This document shows positions 10,085-21,191 of a DNA stretch of 64,000 nucleotides, one piece after another. The notes beneath the pieces are model-generated. The model was not told the DNA's origin and made no database searches. It saw only the letters and a program-made list of their open reading frames with translations. The stretch's first letter is position 1; every line of letters starts with the position of its first letter. Location of the stretch: positions 1 to 64,000 of the forward strand of contig NW_022204082.1 in NCBI RefSeq assembly GCF_007655135.1, in the 5' to 3' direction. The position numbers and the translations under genes were made by a program. Origin of the DNA: Punica granatum (lineage: Eukaryota; Streptophyta; Magnoliopsida; Myrtales; Lythraceae).

Positions 10085-13000
10085 TGTGCGCACCCGAATT
10101 TAATCTCGTCGGGGCACGCATACGCGCCCCTAAGCAAACGCGGCTTGGGAGTGTCCACCTTCCCGGGGATGCGCGACGGACGCACATGAGAAGGAGTTGC
10201 CACTTGCCATTTTACGACCCGAGGGTCGAGGGCCGGCAAGTTACCCGGGTCTAGGGGTACGGGGTACACCTAAATGCTAAGGCAATGGTCGTACGGAACC
10301 GAAAGTTCCGAATTCGGGGGTTCTATTACGTGCGGGCCTATATCCCGCACGCCCTTTCGGTACTCTAGCTTGCTAGGCTTGCCATTTTGTTTATTCACCG
10401 CATGATTTAGGGTCGCACTTGACTAGCCCGTTTTGACACCGTAAAATCGATGAATCGATTGAGTTGGGCCAAGAATCCGAAAGATGAGTAGGCTTGTGAG
10501 TCAAGGAATCGGTTCGCTATCTTAGCGTTACAGTTCTTCGAACCGTGACGGTCGATTCCCTGCGCGAACCAAGACCATGGTTATTCGAGCCTACTCATCC
10601 CTTGGTGACGATAGACCGACTTAACCGACTCGACACTCGGACCTCTTGCTCACCGATCGGGGATCCTTACAAGTATATGAATAAATGTACAAATAAGATC
10701 CTCGCAACGTACACTCGAATAATTACAGAATACAACCGAATGAAATAAATGGATCCCGATCGGTTTGCATTGGGCCAATATTCCGCTTCGGCTCGCCGTA
10801 TGTTTTGAATAACCGATAAACAAATTAAGGCAACGCGGGCTCAAAGAGCCGAGGGTCGGGTCCAATCGAACCGACGGTTTGCAGGAGAACCGATTAGTTC
10901 CCACTGTAACCGTTGGACCGATCGAGCTCCCGGGTGATATCTAAACGCGTTTCACACATCCAATCCAAATTGCCTTCCACATAGGCCATATTTGGAGTGC
11001 GATGGTGACTCGAGGCTAGATCCCATTCCGCACTCGGGTTGCACGCGCTTGGTGAATGAAGAGGCGTTGGACCTCGTGTTCGGTGACTTAGGGGCGTTGG
11101 ACCCCGTGCAACACGTGACCTATGGGTTCAGGCCCGAACCGCAATAAATCATCAAAAGCAAGAACAAAACAGAAGAAAACTGATATAACTGACACGATAC
11201 AGGAAGCAACTGACAACAACTGATAAGTGTCAGTGAATACAAATGAATTGTGTATTAGGCCGAATGTACGTGATTTAATCAGTTATTAGCCGGGGTTGAT
11301 TAACAAACAATGTATCTATCCTAGGCAAGCATAAGTGGTGGATTGGGATGGGGTTCTAAGCCGATTACATGTGTGTGTTCGTTTTAAGACGCTTATTCAG
11401 TTAAGTGTCACTGTGGCTTCACCGAATTAGCCCAACTCATGTCTTGACTCTAAAATGGAATCTATCATTCCGCCTATCCATTATCTAGTGTTTGATTAAG
11501 TCGAGTGTACGATTAATCCGATTGTTCGTGCTTTGTAACTGAAATAAAATGTTCCCACCGAATCTATGATAGGAAGATAGAAACACCGAAAGTGGACGGA
11601 ATAGGCCGTGCAAATGAGGCCCGTACCCGAACGGGTAGCACTTTTCCGCCCATAGATCGAGGCGTTTCCGGCTTCCTAACGCCTAGGGTATCGGTGAATC
11701 AAGGAATGACGGTCGTGCCCTTGGATAATAAAATGGCGACGTTCGTGTATAAATTGGAGATCATGTCACACGAAAGGGGTCTAAGAAGGACTCTCGTGCC
11801 CTGACTCGGGCCGCCTCAAATTGGGCCCGGACTCGAGTCATGGCACATGAGTACTCCCTAGACATCAATCATATTCGTGTTACGCGACTCGATATTTTGA
11901 AATTGTGAATATTCTTAAGGGAAAAGGGCATTCATGTCGTTCCGTGAGTCATCGATGCGTTTACGAATTAATATTTGATTCGTCCCATCATTTAATCCAA
12001 ATGATTTAATTAACCGAATGAGCTGTCCCGTTTGCCCATTTGTGAGATTATTCGACACTTATTATACAATGTTACGATTACGGCTTAATTTTAGCTAATT
12101 TCGCGGTGGGATTACAAGGAGTGTGCGGGAATTACATGGCCTCGGGGAAAGGAGAGCCCGATGGCTTCGGGCACTCCAAGGAGTCTCACGGCCCCTATTT
12201 GCAAAGGGAATGGCCGTGGGTTCCTTGGCATGGCCGAACCCCTCTAAGGCTCTTCTCCCTAGATCCCATATTATTCCCTTCGTATAGTCACATTTTATCC
12301 ATGGTTACAACGATATGAAATCATGCCAAACACATACGAATAAAGCATTTAAATGAGAGTAGCAATACGATATCATTTCAACTAATGATGGAACGGGTAA
12401 TACGTGGGAATCGACCCGTCTCATGGCGGAAGAAAGCCTCACGAACCCGTGTGGTCCAAGGAAGCTTTCGGCCACATCCCTCCAAAGGATGGCCGAGAGC
12501 TTCCTTGACTCACGCGGGTTGGGAGGACTTCTTCGACCCCGATTCGGATCGTTTCTTGTTATTCTAACATGCTACGTGTGATTGAAGGAAAAGGGACGTA
12601 GGAATCGACTCGATTCGGGAGAGGAGAGATCATCCTAGCCCCGGAAAAGCCAAGGGAGCCCACGGGTCTCTCCTTAGAGGCTAGGCCGTGAGTCCCTTGG
12701 CTCAACCGTGGCTAAGGAGACCTCTCCTATCCGGATCCGAACCATTTCCCGTCATGGCATACGAGTTCTTGCATCATATAAACATGGGATGGTCATACAT
12801 AGGCACATAATGGGCACACGTTGCATGGGAATGCATGGGAGATTCGGATCTAAAAGAAAAATGAGATCTTGCATGCATACCGACTTTTAAAAACGTAAAA
12901 ACACTTCATACAAGTGAAGATAGAAAATCCTAACTCTTCTAAGTTGTAAAGGGATATTACCTAGCCTCGTGCACGAGGGAAAGAGTCGGGGAAGTGGTCT

Positions 13001-15052
13001 TTGAGAGTCGGAAGACTCGGTTAGGGCGAAGGGCAGTAGGTGACCCGGGTAGGCGCGGCTGCGGCAACCGCGGGAAAACGGCTTGGCACGCTCGCTCCGA
13101 CCACGGAACGGTGCGAGGTCGGGCTCGTTGGACTCCTAAGAGGCAGATCTAGGTGTGCACGGGCAGACCCGAGCGTGCCGAACCCTGAACAAGTCGGAAA
13201 TAATGAGAGAAGTTCCAGTGAAAACACAGAAACCCGGTTAGTGAAAATGGGCAAAACGGAGGTCGTGCGCGGTTGGCCGGCCCTCGGATCGTGACCACCT
13301 CTTCACGAGAGAGGGTGAGGGTTGTGAGGAGCCCTTTGAACGTGATGGCACGACTCGCCGAAGTCGTGGGAAGAAATGGCACGTGGCTTGCTCGGTGTGC
13401 GCGGCTAGGGAAGTCTCGGAACCCGAAAGTTCTCACGGCTGGAACGGGGTGTTGGAGGCCTCAAATCGAAAATCTAAGCCCGGAAATGGACTTAGGGGGT
13501 GGGAAATATGTAGGCTAGGAAGTTTGATGATTTTTGGCTTAAGTCGGGTGGGGTGGTTACCGGAATACCGGGTGGTTTTCCGGCGATTTTAGCCGGTTTC
13601 GGCCTTGGCACGGGCTGAACGAAAGTGGGGGGAGGGGCTGGAGTTTGAGAGGATTTTAGAGGGAGATTGGCTTGAGAGAGAAGGAGAATGAAGAAGTGAT
13701 TAAGTCTAATGGTAAAAGGGCTTATAAAGGGAAGGCTAATGACTTGATTAAGTGAAGTTAAGTGTGGTTTAGTGGGCTAACCTAGGGCTGCCGAATTTTC
13801 AATGGGGGATTAGGGAGGGGTAGATGTCTTGTAGAGTGTAAGGAAAGGAAAGGAAGGAGTGATGGGTGTGATAGGATGTGATAGGAAGTGATGGATGGAT
13901 GGAGGGAGGTGATGGATGGGAGGGAAATTCAAATGTGTGGTGGGGGTGAGTTGGAGCCGACGGTGGGAGAGGCTTGAGCCGCGGCTTGGGCTGTCCAATC
14001 CGAGCCGAGGGTTGAGCCGTGGCTTGGGTTGAGCCGCGGCTTGATGGCTTGGCTTGGCTAGGCTGTGGGTCCCATCCGATTAGGAGAAAAGCCGGCAAAC
14101 GCTTGAGACTTGATTGAGCTCGCGTCCGACCTCCGATGTCCAATTAATTTGAAGATTTGGAATGCTTGGACTACGAGGATTTGAGCGAGCCCAATATCTC
14201 CATGCGTCGCGTGGACGAACGTTTGGGCGACTCGGCGCCTCGGGAATCGGTTTCGCCCCGTTTAGACGTTCGGAGTGGAATTTAGCGCCCCTCGACCCCC
14301 GATTGACCTTTGTGCATCCTTGCATTTGTTTTGACGATCCTTTTGCCCCGCGGGGGATCGTTGGCCCGTTTGTCCTCGGTCGGGGACCGTTGGCCCGGGA
14401 AGGCCTAGGGACTTCAACCGGGATTTTCTCAGTGTGCCTTGAATGCCTTGAGGTGCTTGGAGGTTATCGTGAGGTACTCAGAGATCGTTGTGGTCTCTGC
14501 TTTCCGTGGAAATACCCGAAGGTTCACCGGGAGGCGTTCGTGATCACTGAAGCGTACTTCGGGAGATCGAGCCGAGTTCCGGAAGGTTGTCTGAAACTTG
14601 TTCCCTGGCCCTGGTGGTCCCTGGGCGCCTGTAGACCCGTTTTGAGGGGCCGCTTGCTTATCAGTGGAGCGAACCCCGGGAGCTCTGTCAGAAAAGGCGT
14701 CCGTGGGGGATCGGGGTGTCCCGGCTTAAGCAGGATGTCCCGGAAATGCGCCCGGACGTGTCATTGGTCATTTTGGCATTAGGAGGGATTTTTGGAGCCC
14801 CATATTGGGCACCTTTCGGTGCTTCGGTGACTCAGTGATGAATAGTGCCAGCTCCGTTGTTTTCGGGATTCCTCGTTCGTCTGTTCTTCTGACTGCTTTC
14901 TTCCGCCTTTCTCGGTGGACCGTGTTTTTCTTTATTGTTCATGACCCCGTGCCCGCCTATTTGCCTCCGATTGCCGGGCGATGAATAGTGTCCCGAGTTT
15001 CAGTCAGGAATCCTTGTGCGGGAAGCCGGTGAACCAAAATGGGGTGCTGACA
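10085..15052 (-). mobile_element. Solo LTR of family 1 inside element B
   Basis: 4968 bp in minus orientation, from TGTGCGCACC at 10085 to GGTGCTGACA at 15052, flanked by CACCT. No internal sequence, PBS or polypurine tract adjoins it, so it arose by recombination between two LTRs. It contains the same landmarks as the other family-1 LTRs: a TATA-like site (TTTATAAG on the minus strand at 13721-13728), GCCGCGGC-type palindromes at about 14000-14045 and foldback units at about 12120-12730. Frames within it are fortuitous. Confidence 0.95.
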
Positions 15053-15057
15053 CACCT
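15053..15057 (+). repeat. Target site duplication CACCT, right copy
   Basis: Partner of 10080-10084. The pol frame of element B resumes here with CAC CTG AAT. Confidence 0.95.
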
Positions 15058-18000
15058 GAATCCAAATCTTCGACACATTGATTCGAACCCATCCGAAGAA
15101 TGTCTCGAAGAGCCTGGACCCATATACTTCGGGGAAGGGCTCGACGAAGACAGTCTAGTGCCTGAGATAGAAGAGAGTTTGCGCTGCCTCGAGGATCGCC
15201 AGCTCACCTCGCTCGAGCCAACAGAAGAGATCAACGTGGGCACTAAAGGGGAACCCCGCGTCCTTAAGATCGGTACGAGCCTCGACCCAACACAACGGGT
15301 CCGAATGATCGACTTCCTGACAAGGTATCAAGAAGTCTTCGCCTGGTCCTACGCCGACATGCTGGGGCTAGACCCGTCGATAGTAAAGCACTTCCTTCCG
15401 CTAGACACGAAAAAATTCCCGCCCAAGCGGCAACAATTGCGACGACAACGGGCAGGCCTCCTTCTCCGCATCAAGGAAGAGGTTGTCAAGCAGATCAACG
15501 CAGGCTTTCTCGAGGTTTGCAACTATTCCGAATGGGTGGCAAACATCGTGCCGATGGAGAAGAAAGATGGAAGGGTTCGAGTCTGCGTCGACTATCGAGA
15601 CCTCAATAAGGCCAACCCCAAGGACAATTTTCCCTTGCCCCACATCGACATACTAGTCGATAACACGGCGCGCCACGCCCAGTTTTCTTTCATGGACGGC
15701 TTCTCCGGATACAACCAAATCCGGATGGCCGAGGAAGACAAGATCAAGACGACGTTCACTACCATGTGGGGAACCTTTTGTTACCGCGTCATGCCTTTCG
15801 GCCTCAAGAACGCCGGAGCAACTTATCAGAGGGCCATGGTCACGTTATTCCACGACATGATGCACAAGGAAGTCGAGGTCTACGTCGACGACATGATTGC
15901 CAAGTCCAAAGAAGGAGAGGACCACCTCGTTAATCTGAAGCGTCTCTTCGATCGTTTAAAGGAGTACAATCTTCGGCTTAATCCGGCGAAATGCACGTTC
16001 GGCGCTCGATCGGGAAAATTACTAGGATTCGTGGTCAGTGAGCGCGGCATCGAAGTAGATCCCGATAAAGTCAAGGCGATCAAGGAGCTTCCTCTGCCAT
16101 CTTCGGTCCGCGAAGTACGAGTCTTCTTGGGGCGGCTGAATTACATCGCGCGATTCATTGCGAACCTGACAGACAAATGCCAACCACTCTTTCGCTTGCT
16201 CCGCAAGAACGCGGCGATTGAATGGGACGAAGAATGTCAGAAGGCCTTCGACACCATCAAGGCGTACCTGGTCCAACCGCCGGTATTGGTCCCGCCTTCA
16301 CCGGGCCGTCCCCTCGTACTTTACCTAACGGTGCGCTGCCAATCATTAGGATGCATGCTGGGACAGGAGGAGGAGTCCACGCACACGGAGCGCGCGATCT
16401 ACTATCTGAGCAAAAAGTTCACCGATGGAGAGTCCAATTATTCGGAAATCGAGAAGATGTGCTGCGCATTGGTGTGGGTCATGCAAAGGCTCCGACAATA
16501 CACGCTCTATCACACGGTCCGCTTGCTGTCGAAGGCAGACCCCTTGAAGTACTTACTCGACAGTCCCTCCTCCACGCGGAACCTCGCCAAATGGCGTTGT
16601 CAATTGACGGAATACGATATCGAGTACGTGTCCCGCACTTCGGTCAAGGGGCAAGTGATTGCGGATCATTTGGCAGAATTCCCAATTGAAGACCACACAC
16701 CGATTAATCCCGACTTCCCGGATGAGGGGATTCTCCAAGTAGACGACGAGAGAGAGAAACCGGGATGGAAGATGTATTTCAACGGTGCTGTCAATTCCAT
16801 GGGATCAGGCATCGGCGCGGTACTAATATCCCCGGACGGGCGCTATTACCCGGTAGCGGCAAAGATCGACTTTTCGTGCACCAATAATGTGGCTGAGTAC
16901 GAGGCATGTATTCTCGGCCTACAAGCAGCGATTGATTTCAAGGTAAAAGAGCTCGAAGTATTCGGTGACTCCATGCTCACTATCTTCCAGACACTGGGGC
17001 AATGGAAGACAAAGGACGCAAAGCTGGTGCCGTATCACGAGTACCTCGAGAAGTTAACCGAGAACTTCGAGGACATCTCGTTCACCTATACTCCGCGCAT
17101 GACAAATCAATTCGCGGACGCGCTGGCAACGCTCGCCTCCATGGTGAGCATCACGAGGGAGAACCTTGTCGAGCCCCTCGAGATTGAGATAGCCGAAGGA
17201 CCGGCACACTGCAATTCAATCGAAGCTTCCGAGGCAAAGCCGTGGTACGAAGACATCAAGAACCTTCTGCGAACCGGCCAATACCCCCCATTCGCCGACC
17301 GCCGCGATCGGAAGACTCTCAGACGCCTCGCGATACACTACTTCTTGAGCGGCGAGATACTCTATCGCCGCTCCTTCGACTCCACACTCCTCCGGAGCAT
17401 CGACGAGCACGAATCGCGACGTCTCATGGAGGAAGTGCACGGGGGAAACTGTGGGCCTCACATGAACGGCCTCATGCTTGCTAAGAAGATCATGCGCTTG
17501 GGTTATTATTGGTCCACCATGGAGACTGATTGTGTGAAGCATATTAGACATTGCCACCAATGTCAGATTTACGCCGATCAAATCAAAGTGCCGCCCAACG
17601 AATTGCGCCCCATGACGGCACCATGGCCTTTTTCAATGTGGGGAATGGATGTGATCGGCCCGATCAACCCTAAAGCGTCCAACGGTCACATGTTTATTTT
17701 GGTGGCAATTGACTACTTCACCAAGTGGATCGAAGCCGTCACCCTTGCGTCAGTCACCGCAAAGGCCGTGGCCCGTTTTCTCAGACGCGACGTCATTGCC
17801 CGATACGGGGTCCCTGCGACAATCATCACAGACAACGCCAAGAACCTAAACAACAAGGTCATCGATGAGCTCTGTGCACAATTCAAAATCCGACATCGCA
17901 ACTCCACCCCGTACCGTCCCCAAATGAACGGTGCGGTGGAAGCGGCGAATAAAAATATCAAAAAGATCATTGAAAAAATGACAGTGAACTACAAGGATTG

Positions 18001-18490
18001 GCACGAGATGCTCCCCTATGCACTTTTGGCGTACCGTACATCCATACGGACCTCGACCGGGGCAACCCCGTACTCGCTAGTCTATGGCATGGAGGCCGTC
18101 CTCCCAATCGAAGTAGAAATCCCTTCCATGAGGATTCTCGCTGAGGCAGAACTCGAAGAAGCAGAATGGGCGAAGCAGCGGTACGAACAGTTGAATTTCA
18201 TTGACGAGAAGAGGCTGAAAGCACTATGTCACGGACAGTGCTATCAACAAAGAATGGCTCGAGCCTTCAACGCAAGAGTCCGTCACCGCGATTTCAACCC
18301 CGGCGACCTCGTCTTGAGGAAAGTCCTTCACGTCACGCCGGACTCTCGAGGGAAGTTCTCGTACAAATACGACGGTCCCTTCGTCGTCAAAGAGGTTTTC
18401 TCCGGAGGAGCGGTCATTTTGAGCGACATGGGCGGCACTGAAAATGCCCTTCCCGTCAATGTTGACGCCATTAAGAAGTATTATCCATGA
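15053..18490 (+). CDS. pol: pol of element B: reverse transcriptase, two RNases H and integrase (exon 2, open frame)
   Basis: An open frame of 1145 codons from the solo LTR boundary to TGA at 18488-18490. The frame continues upstream into the LTR to a Met at 14981, so any N-terminus there is accidental. Order: linker; RT with VDYRDLNKA, FMDGFSGYNQI and catalytic YVDD (15881-15892); the gypsy RNase H (LYLTVRCQSLGCML, ERAIYYLSKKF); the second, archaeal-type RNase H typical of Tat/Ogre (MYFNGAVNSMGSGIG, NNVAEYEACILGL, FGDSMLTIFQ, NQFADALATLASM); integrase zinc finger (HGGNCGPHMNG, HCHQCQ) and DDE core (MDVIGPINP, ITDNAKN, GAVEAANKN). The first Asp of the second RNase H is Asn here (codon 16781-16783), while C keeps Asp. 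The gene is otherwise intact, though cut off from gag-pro by the solo LTR. Confidence 0.95.
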   Translation, partial: HLNPNLRHIDSNPSEECLEEPGPIYFGEGLDEDSLVPEIEESLRCLEDRQLTSLEPTEEINVGTKGEPRVLKIGTSLDPTQRVRMIDFLTRYQEVFAWSYADMLGLDPSIVKHFLPLDTKKFPPKRQQLRRQRAGLLLRIKEEVVKQINAGFLEVCNYSEWVANIVPMEKKDGRVRVCVDYRDLNKANPKDNFPLPHIDILVDNTARHAQFSFMDGFSGYNQIRMAEEDKIKTTFTTMWGTFCYRVMPFGLKNAGATYQRAMVTLFHDMMHKEVEVYVDDMIAKSKEGEDHLVNLKRLFDRLKEYNLRLNPAKCTFGARSGKLLGFVVSERGIEVDPDKVKAIKELPLPSSVREVRVFLGRLNYIARFIANLTDKCQPLFRLLRKNAAIEWDEECQKAFDTIKAYLVQPPVLVPPSPGRPLVLYLTVRCQSLGCMLGQEEESTHTERAIYYLSKKFTDGESNYSEIEKMCCALVWVMQRLRQYTLYHTVRLLSKADPLKYLLDSPSSTRNLAKWRCQLTEYDIEYVSRTSVKGQVIADHLAEFPIEDHTPINPDFPDEGILQVDDEREKPGWKMYFNGAVNSMGSGIGAVLISPDGRYYPVAAKIDFSCTNNVAEYEACILGLQAAIDFKVKELEVFGDSMLTIFQTLGQWKTKDAKLVPYHEYLEKLTENFEDISFTYTPRMTNQFADALATLASMVSITRENLVEPLEIEIAEGPAHCNSIEASEAKPWYEDIKNLLRTGQYPPFADRRDRKTLRRLAIHYFLSGEILYRRSFDSTLLRSIDEHESRRLMEEVHGGNCGPHMNGLMLAKKIMRLGYYWSTMETDCVKHIRHCHQCQIYADQIKVPPNELRPMTAPWPFSMWGMDVIGPINPKASNGHMFILVAIDYFTKWIEAVTLASVTAKAVARFLRRDVIARYGVPATIITDNAKNLNNKVIDELCAQFKIRHRNSTPYRPQMNGAVEAANKNIKKIIEKMTVNYKDWHEMLPYALLAYRTSIRTSTGATPYSLVYGMEAVLPIEVEIPSMRILAEAELEEAEWAKQRYEQLNFIDEKRLKALCHGQCYQQRMARAFNARVRHRDFNPGDLVLRKVLHVTPDSRGKFSYKYDGPFVVKEVFSGGAVILSDMGGTENALPVNVDAIKKYYP

Positions 18491-18631
18491 GCATTTGTAT
18501 ATTCTTTATTCTCCGGGCTCCGTGTCCCTTTCGCCATAAGACATTTCTATTATAAGACATCTCTATGGACGAGCTCCAATCCCCACAATCTGTCCAATAC
18601 CAAGATTCCTTGAGAGAAAAAAATAAATTTT

Positions 18632-18915
18632 CCCGCTAGGCTGAAAACCTCTCTGAGGCGGCCTAGGCAAAAGCTAGGGAACGAGCGGCACGACTCAAAA
18701 TCCCGCAAAGGGGGGTCGCGGCAAAAGGAGAGCGTAAATCACTCCCTCGCTAGGTCGAAAACCTCTTTGAGGCGGCCTAGGCAAAAGTTAAAGGACCCGA
18801 GGGGTACGATCCCACCCAAACGTGGGGAATCGTAGCAAAAGGTGAGCATTCATGTGAGAAAAACTAAATAAAATACCCCGCTAGGCCGTCGCGCATCCCG
18901 CGGCCTAGGCAAAAG
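18632..18915 (+). other. Tandem hairpin array in the 3' UTR of element B
   Basis: Five successive inverted repeats, each closed by GGC or AGC followed by AAAAG. Stems seen: CTAGGCTG with CGGCCTAG; ACGAC with GTCGC (one imperfect pair); CTAGGTCG with CGGCCTAG; TACGAT with ATCGTA, plus an inner CCCAC with GTGGG; CTAGGCCG with CGGCCTAG. Inner stems CCTC/GAGG close A-rich internal loops. Equivalent arrays occur at 41131-41416 (C) and 57738-57900 (D), with paired changes that keep the stems. A structured RNA element is inferred. Confidence 0.75.
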
Positions 18916-19527
18916 TTAGAGGACAACGTCGGCTCGACCACGAAGGAAAAGCGACGCTTTCCCTGTGAAGCTACACCGAGTAGTGGTTCGGCACTCTCCG
19001 ATCAAGCAAACTCTCTTCGACTTTCCAGGCTCGAGACCCGCTTCGAAATGGGGATCGAACCAGCGTATCCTTGACTTGGAGGATCCCATAAGATCCCTCC
19101 TCTTACCTTTACGCACATATTCCAGGGGCTACCCGTTTCTAAAAGAGCCATTCCTCGATAGGGACACGGCCACCCTGCAACGGTCACCGATACCAAATCC
19201 CCGACACATCTCTGCATAGATTCTTCTTACATGTACCCCGTCTCGCCGATTAAGTGCAACTGACATCCTTTGTAGGTCTTCCTGTCTCCATGCACAGGTG
19301 CGATTGGGAATTCCAAGGGGCATCTCCTTCTTGACGAGTGTACGATTGGCTTGCGCGACAAATCGGGGTTTTGAACCAAACGGAGAGCATGACAAAGAAT
19401 CCTCTTGGCCCTAGTTCGAGGGAACGACGAATAACAAGCTCGACTCGGGGCGGGACAATATACCTCTGCCAACACCTCCGGCACATCACCTAACGCGGAT
19501 CCCCGCCTCTGCTCCCCCTTGCATATC

Positions 19528-19622
19528 GTCCACTTTACTGATTTCCACGGGCTTCGGCCTAGTAACTTTATTGCTTTCCGGACTTCGCGTCCACTTTACT
19601 GCTTTCCACGGGCCTTGGCCCT
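19528..19622 (+). repeat. Short satellite seed units in element B
   Basis: Three degenerate units of the type CACTTTACTGCTTTCCACGG with GCTTCGGCC or GGACTTCGCGTCC. This is the unamplified form of the 44-bp array of element C at the equivalent place. Confidence 0.7.
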
Positions 19623-19847
19623 ACACATGCTGTCGTGTGGGCTTAGACCCTTCTCCTGCATTTCATAATGTTCGCTTCTTAATCAAGTGGTTTCCCTACG
19701 ACAGGTTCGGACACTTTCGCACATCCCCCTGAGCGTCCAGCGCGAGGGAGCAAGCTGTCACAGAGAACGACGATAAAAGCGGTCGCCGGGACCAAAAAGG
19801 GTGCCTCTCATGATCTTTGGCTACATCCTCTAAACGAGCATGCAACC

Positions 19848-19861
19848 AAAGAGGGGCAAGC
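19848..19861 (+). promoter_or_regulatory. Polypurine tract of element B
   Basis: AAAGAGGGGCAAGC sits directly before the LTR start TGTTAGCACC. The identical 14-mer precedes the 3' LTRs of C (44035) and D (60651). It should prime plus-strand DNA synthesis. Confidence 0.92.
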
Positions 19862-20865
19862 TGTTAGCACCTCATTTTGGCCCACCGGCTCCCCACGCGA
19901 GGATCCCTGACCGAAGCCCGGGGCACTACTCATCACCTGGCAATCGGAAGCCAATAGGCGGGCACGAGGTCATGAACAATAAGAGAAGAGCACGATCCAC
20001 TGAGAAAGGCGGAAGAGAGTAATCAGAAGAGCAGACGAACGAGGAATCCCGAAAACGACGGAGCTGGCACTGTGGCACTATTCATCACCGAGCCACCGAA
20101 GCATCGAAAGGTGCCCAATATGGGGGTTCAAAAATCCCCCTCAGTGCCAAAGTGACCAACCAGACGTCCGGGCGCATTTCCGGGGCATCCTGCTTAAGTC
20201 GGGACACCCCGATCCCCCACAGACGCCTTTTCTAACAGAGCTCCCGGGGTTCGCTCCACTGACAAGCAAACGGCCCCTCAAAACAGGCCTACAGGCACCC
20301 AGGGACCACCAGGGCCGGGGAACAAGCTTCGGACAACCTTCTGGAACTCGGCTCGGTCTCCCGAGGTACGTTTCAGTGGTCGCGAACGCCTCCCGGCGAG
20401 CCTTCGGGTATTTCCACGGAAAGCAGAGACCACAACGATCTCTGAGTACCTCACAATAATCCCCAAGCACCTCAAGGCATTCAGGGCACACTGAGAAAAT
20501 CCCGGTCAAAGTCCCTAGGTCCTCCCGGGCCAACGGTCCCCGACCGAGGACGACGGGCCAACGATCCCCCACGGGGCAAAAGGATCGCCAAAACGAATGC
20601 AGGCATGCACAAAGAACAATCGGGGATCGAGGGACGCTAAACTCCACTCCGAACGTCCGAACAGGGCAAAACCGACTCCCGAGGCGCCGAGTCGCCCGAA
20701 CGTCCGTCCACACGACGCATGGCGATATTAGGCTCATTCAAATCCTCGTCATTCAAGAATTCCAAATCCATAAATTAATTGGATATCGGAGATCGGACGC
20801 GCGCTCAATCAAGTCTCAAGTATTTTCCGGCTTTTCTCTCAACCGAATGGGACCCACAGCTCAGC

Positions 20866-20948
20866 CAAGCCAAGCCATCAAGCCGCGGCTCAACCTCAAG
20901 CCACGGCTCAACCCTCGGCTCCGATTGGACAGCCCCAAGCCGCGGCTT
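20866..20948 (+). repeat. Repeated GCCGCGGC palindromes upstream of the LTR promoter
   Basis: The perfect 10-bp palindrome AGCCGCGGCT occurs at 20881-20890 and 20938-20947, with variants (AGCCACGGCT, CTCGGCT) between them inside CAAGCC...CTCAACC repeats. Similar clusters lie at the same place in the solo LTR (about 14000-14045), A (about 37270-37345) and C (about 45045-45115). Confidence 0.7.
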
Positions 20949-21183
20949 CCCCCTCCATGGCCGGCGGCTCCACCTCCCAAGACACTCCCTCCACCACACA
21001 ATTCAAATTTCCCTCACTTCTTTCACTTCTTCTTACACATCCATCACACCCATCACTCTCCTTTGCCTTTCCCCACACTCAACATGACATCTACCCCTCC
21101 CTAATCCCCTTGGGATTTTCGGCAGCCCCCTAAGCATGCCCTAACCCCACTTAACTATGCTCAATTGCATCATTAAGCTTCCC

Positions 21184-21191
21184 TTTATAAG
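21184..21191 (+). promoter_or_regulatory. TATA-like box in the B LTR
   Basis: TTTATAAG followed by a pyrimidine-rich stretch (CTCTCCATTCTCCTTCTCTC), as in plant core promoters. Equivalent sites are at 13721-13728 (minus, solo LTR), 37019-37025 (minus, A) and 45339-45345 (plus, C). No start site can be fixed from sequence. Confidence 0.55.

Larger units (their letters stand above)
18491..19847 (+). other. 3' UTR of element B
   Basis: 1.36 kb between the pol stop and the polypurine tract with no conserved coding frame. It holds a hairpin array (18632-18915), a block shared with C and D (the GGGACACGGCCACCCTGCAA region near 19160), and three degenerate units related to the 44-bp satellite of C (19528-19622). 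The last 60 bases are close to the same position in C. Confidence 0.85.

Noticed and set aside
14162..14782. A 206-codon frame in the solo LTR, with a related 198-codon frame on the opposite strand of the B LTR (20141-20737).
   Set aside because: It matches between LTR copies only as LTR sequence; the frames have differing starts and no domain, and A and C copies do not keep them open.
14981..15052. Possible N-terminus of the B pol frame starting at Met 14981.
   Set aside because: This part is solo LTR sequence that happens to be in frame; the authentic upstream exon sequence is at 10076-10084.
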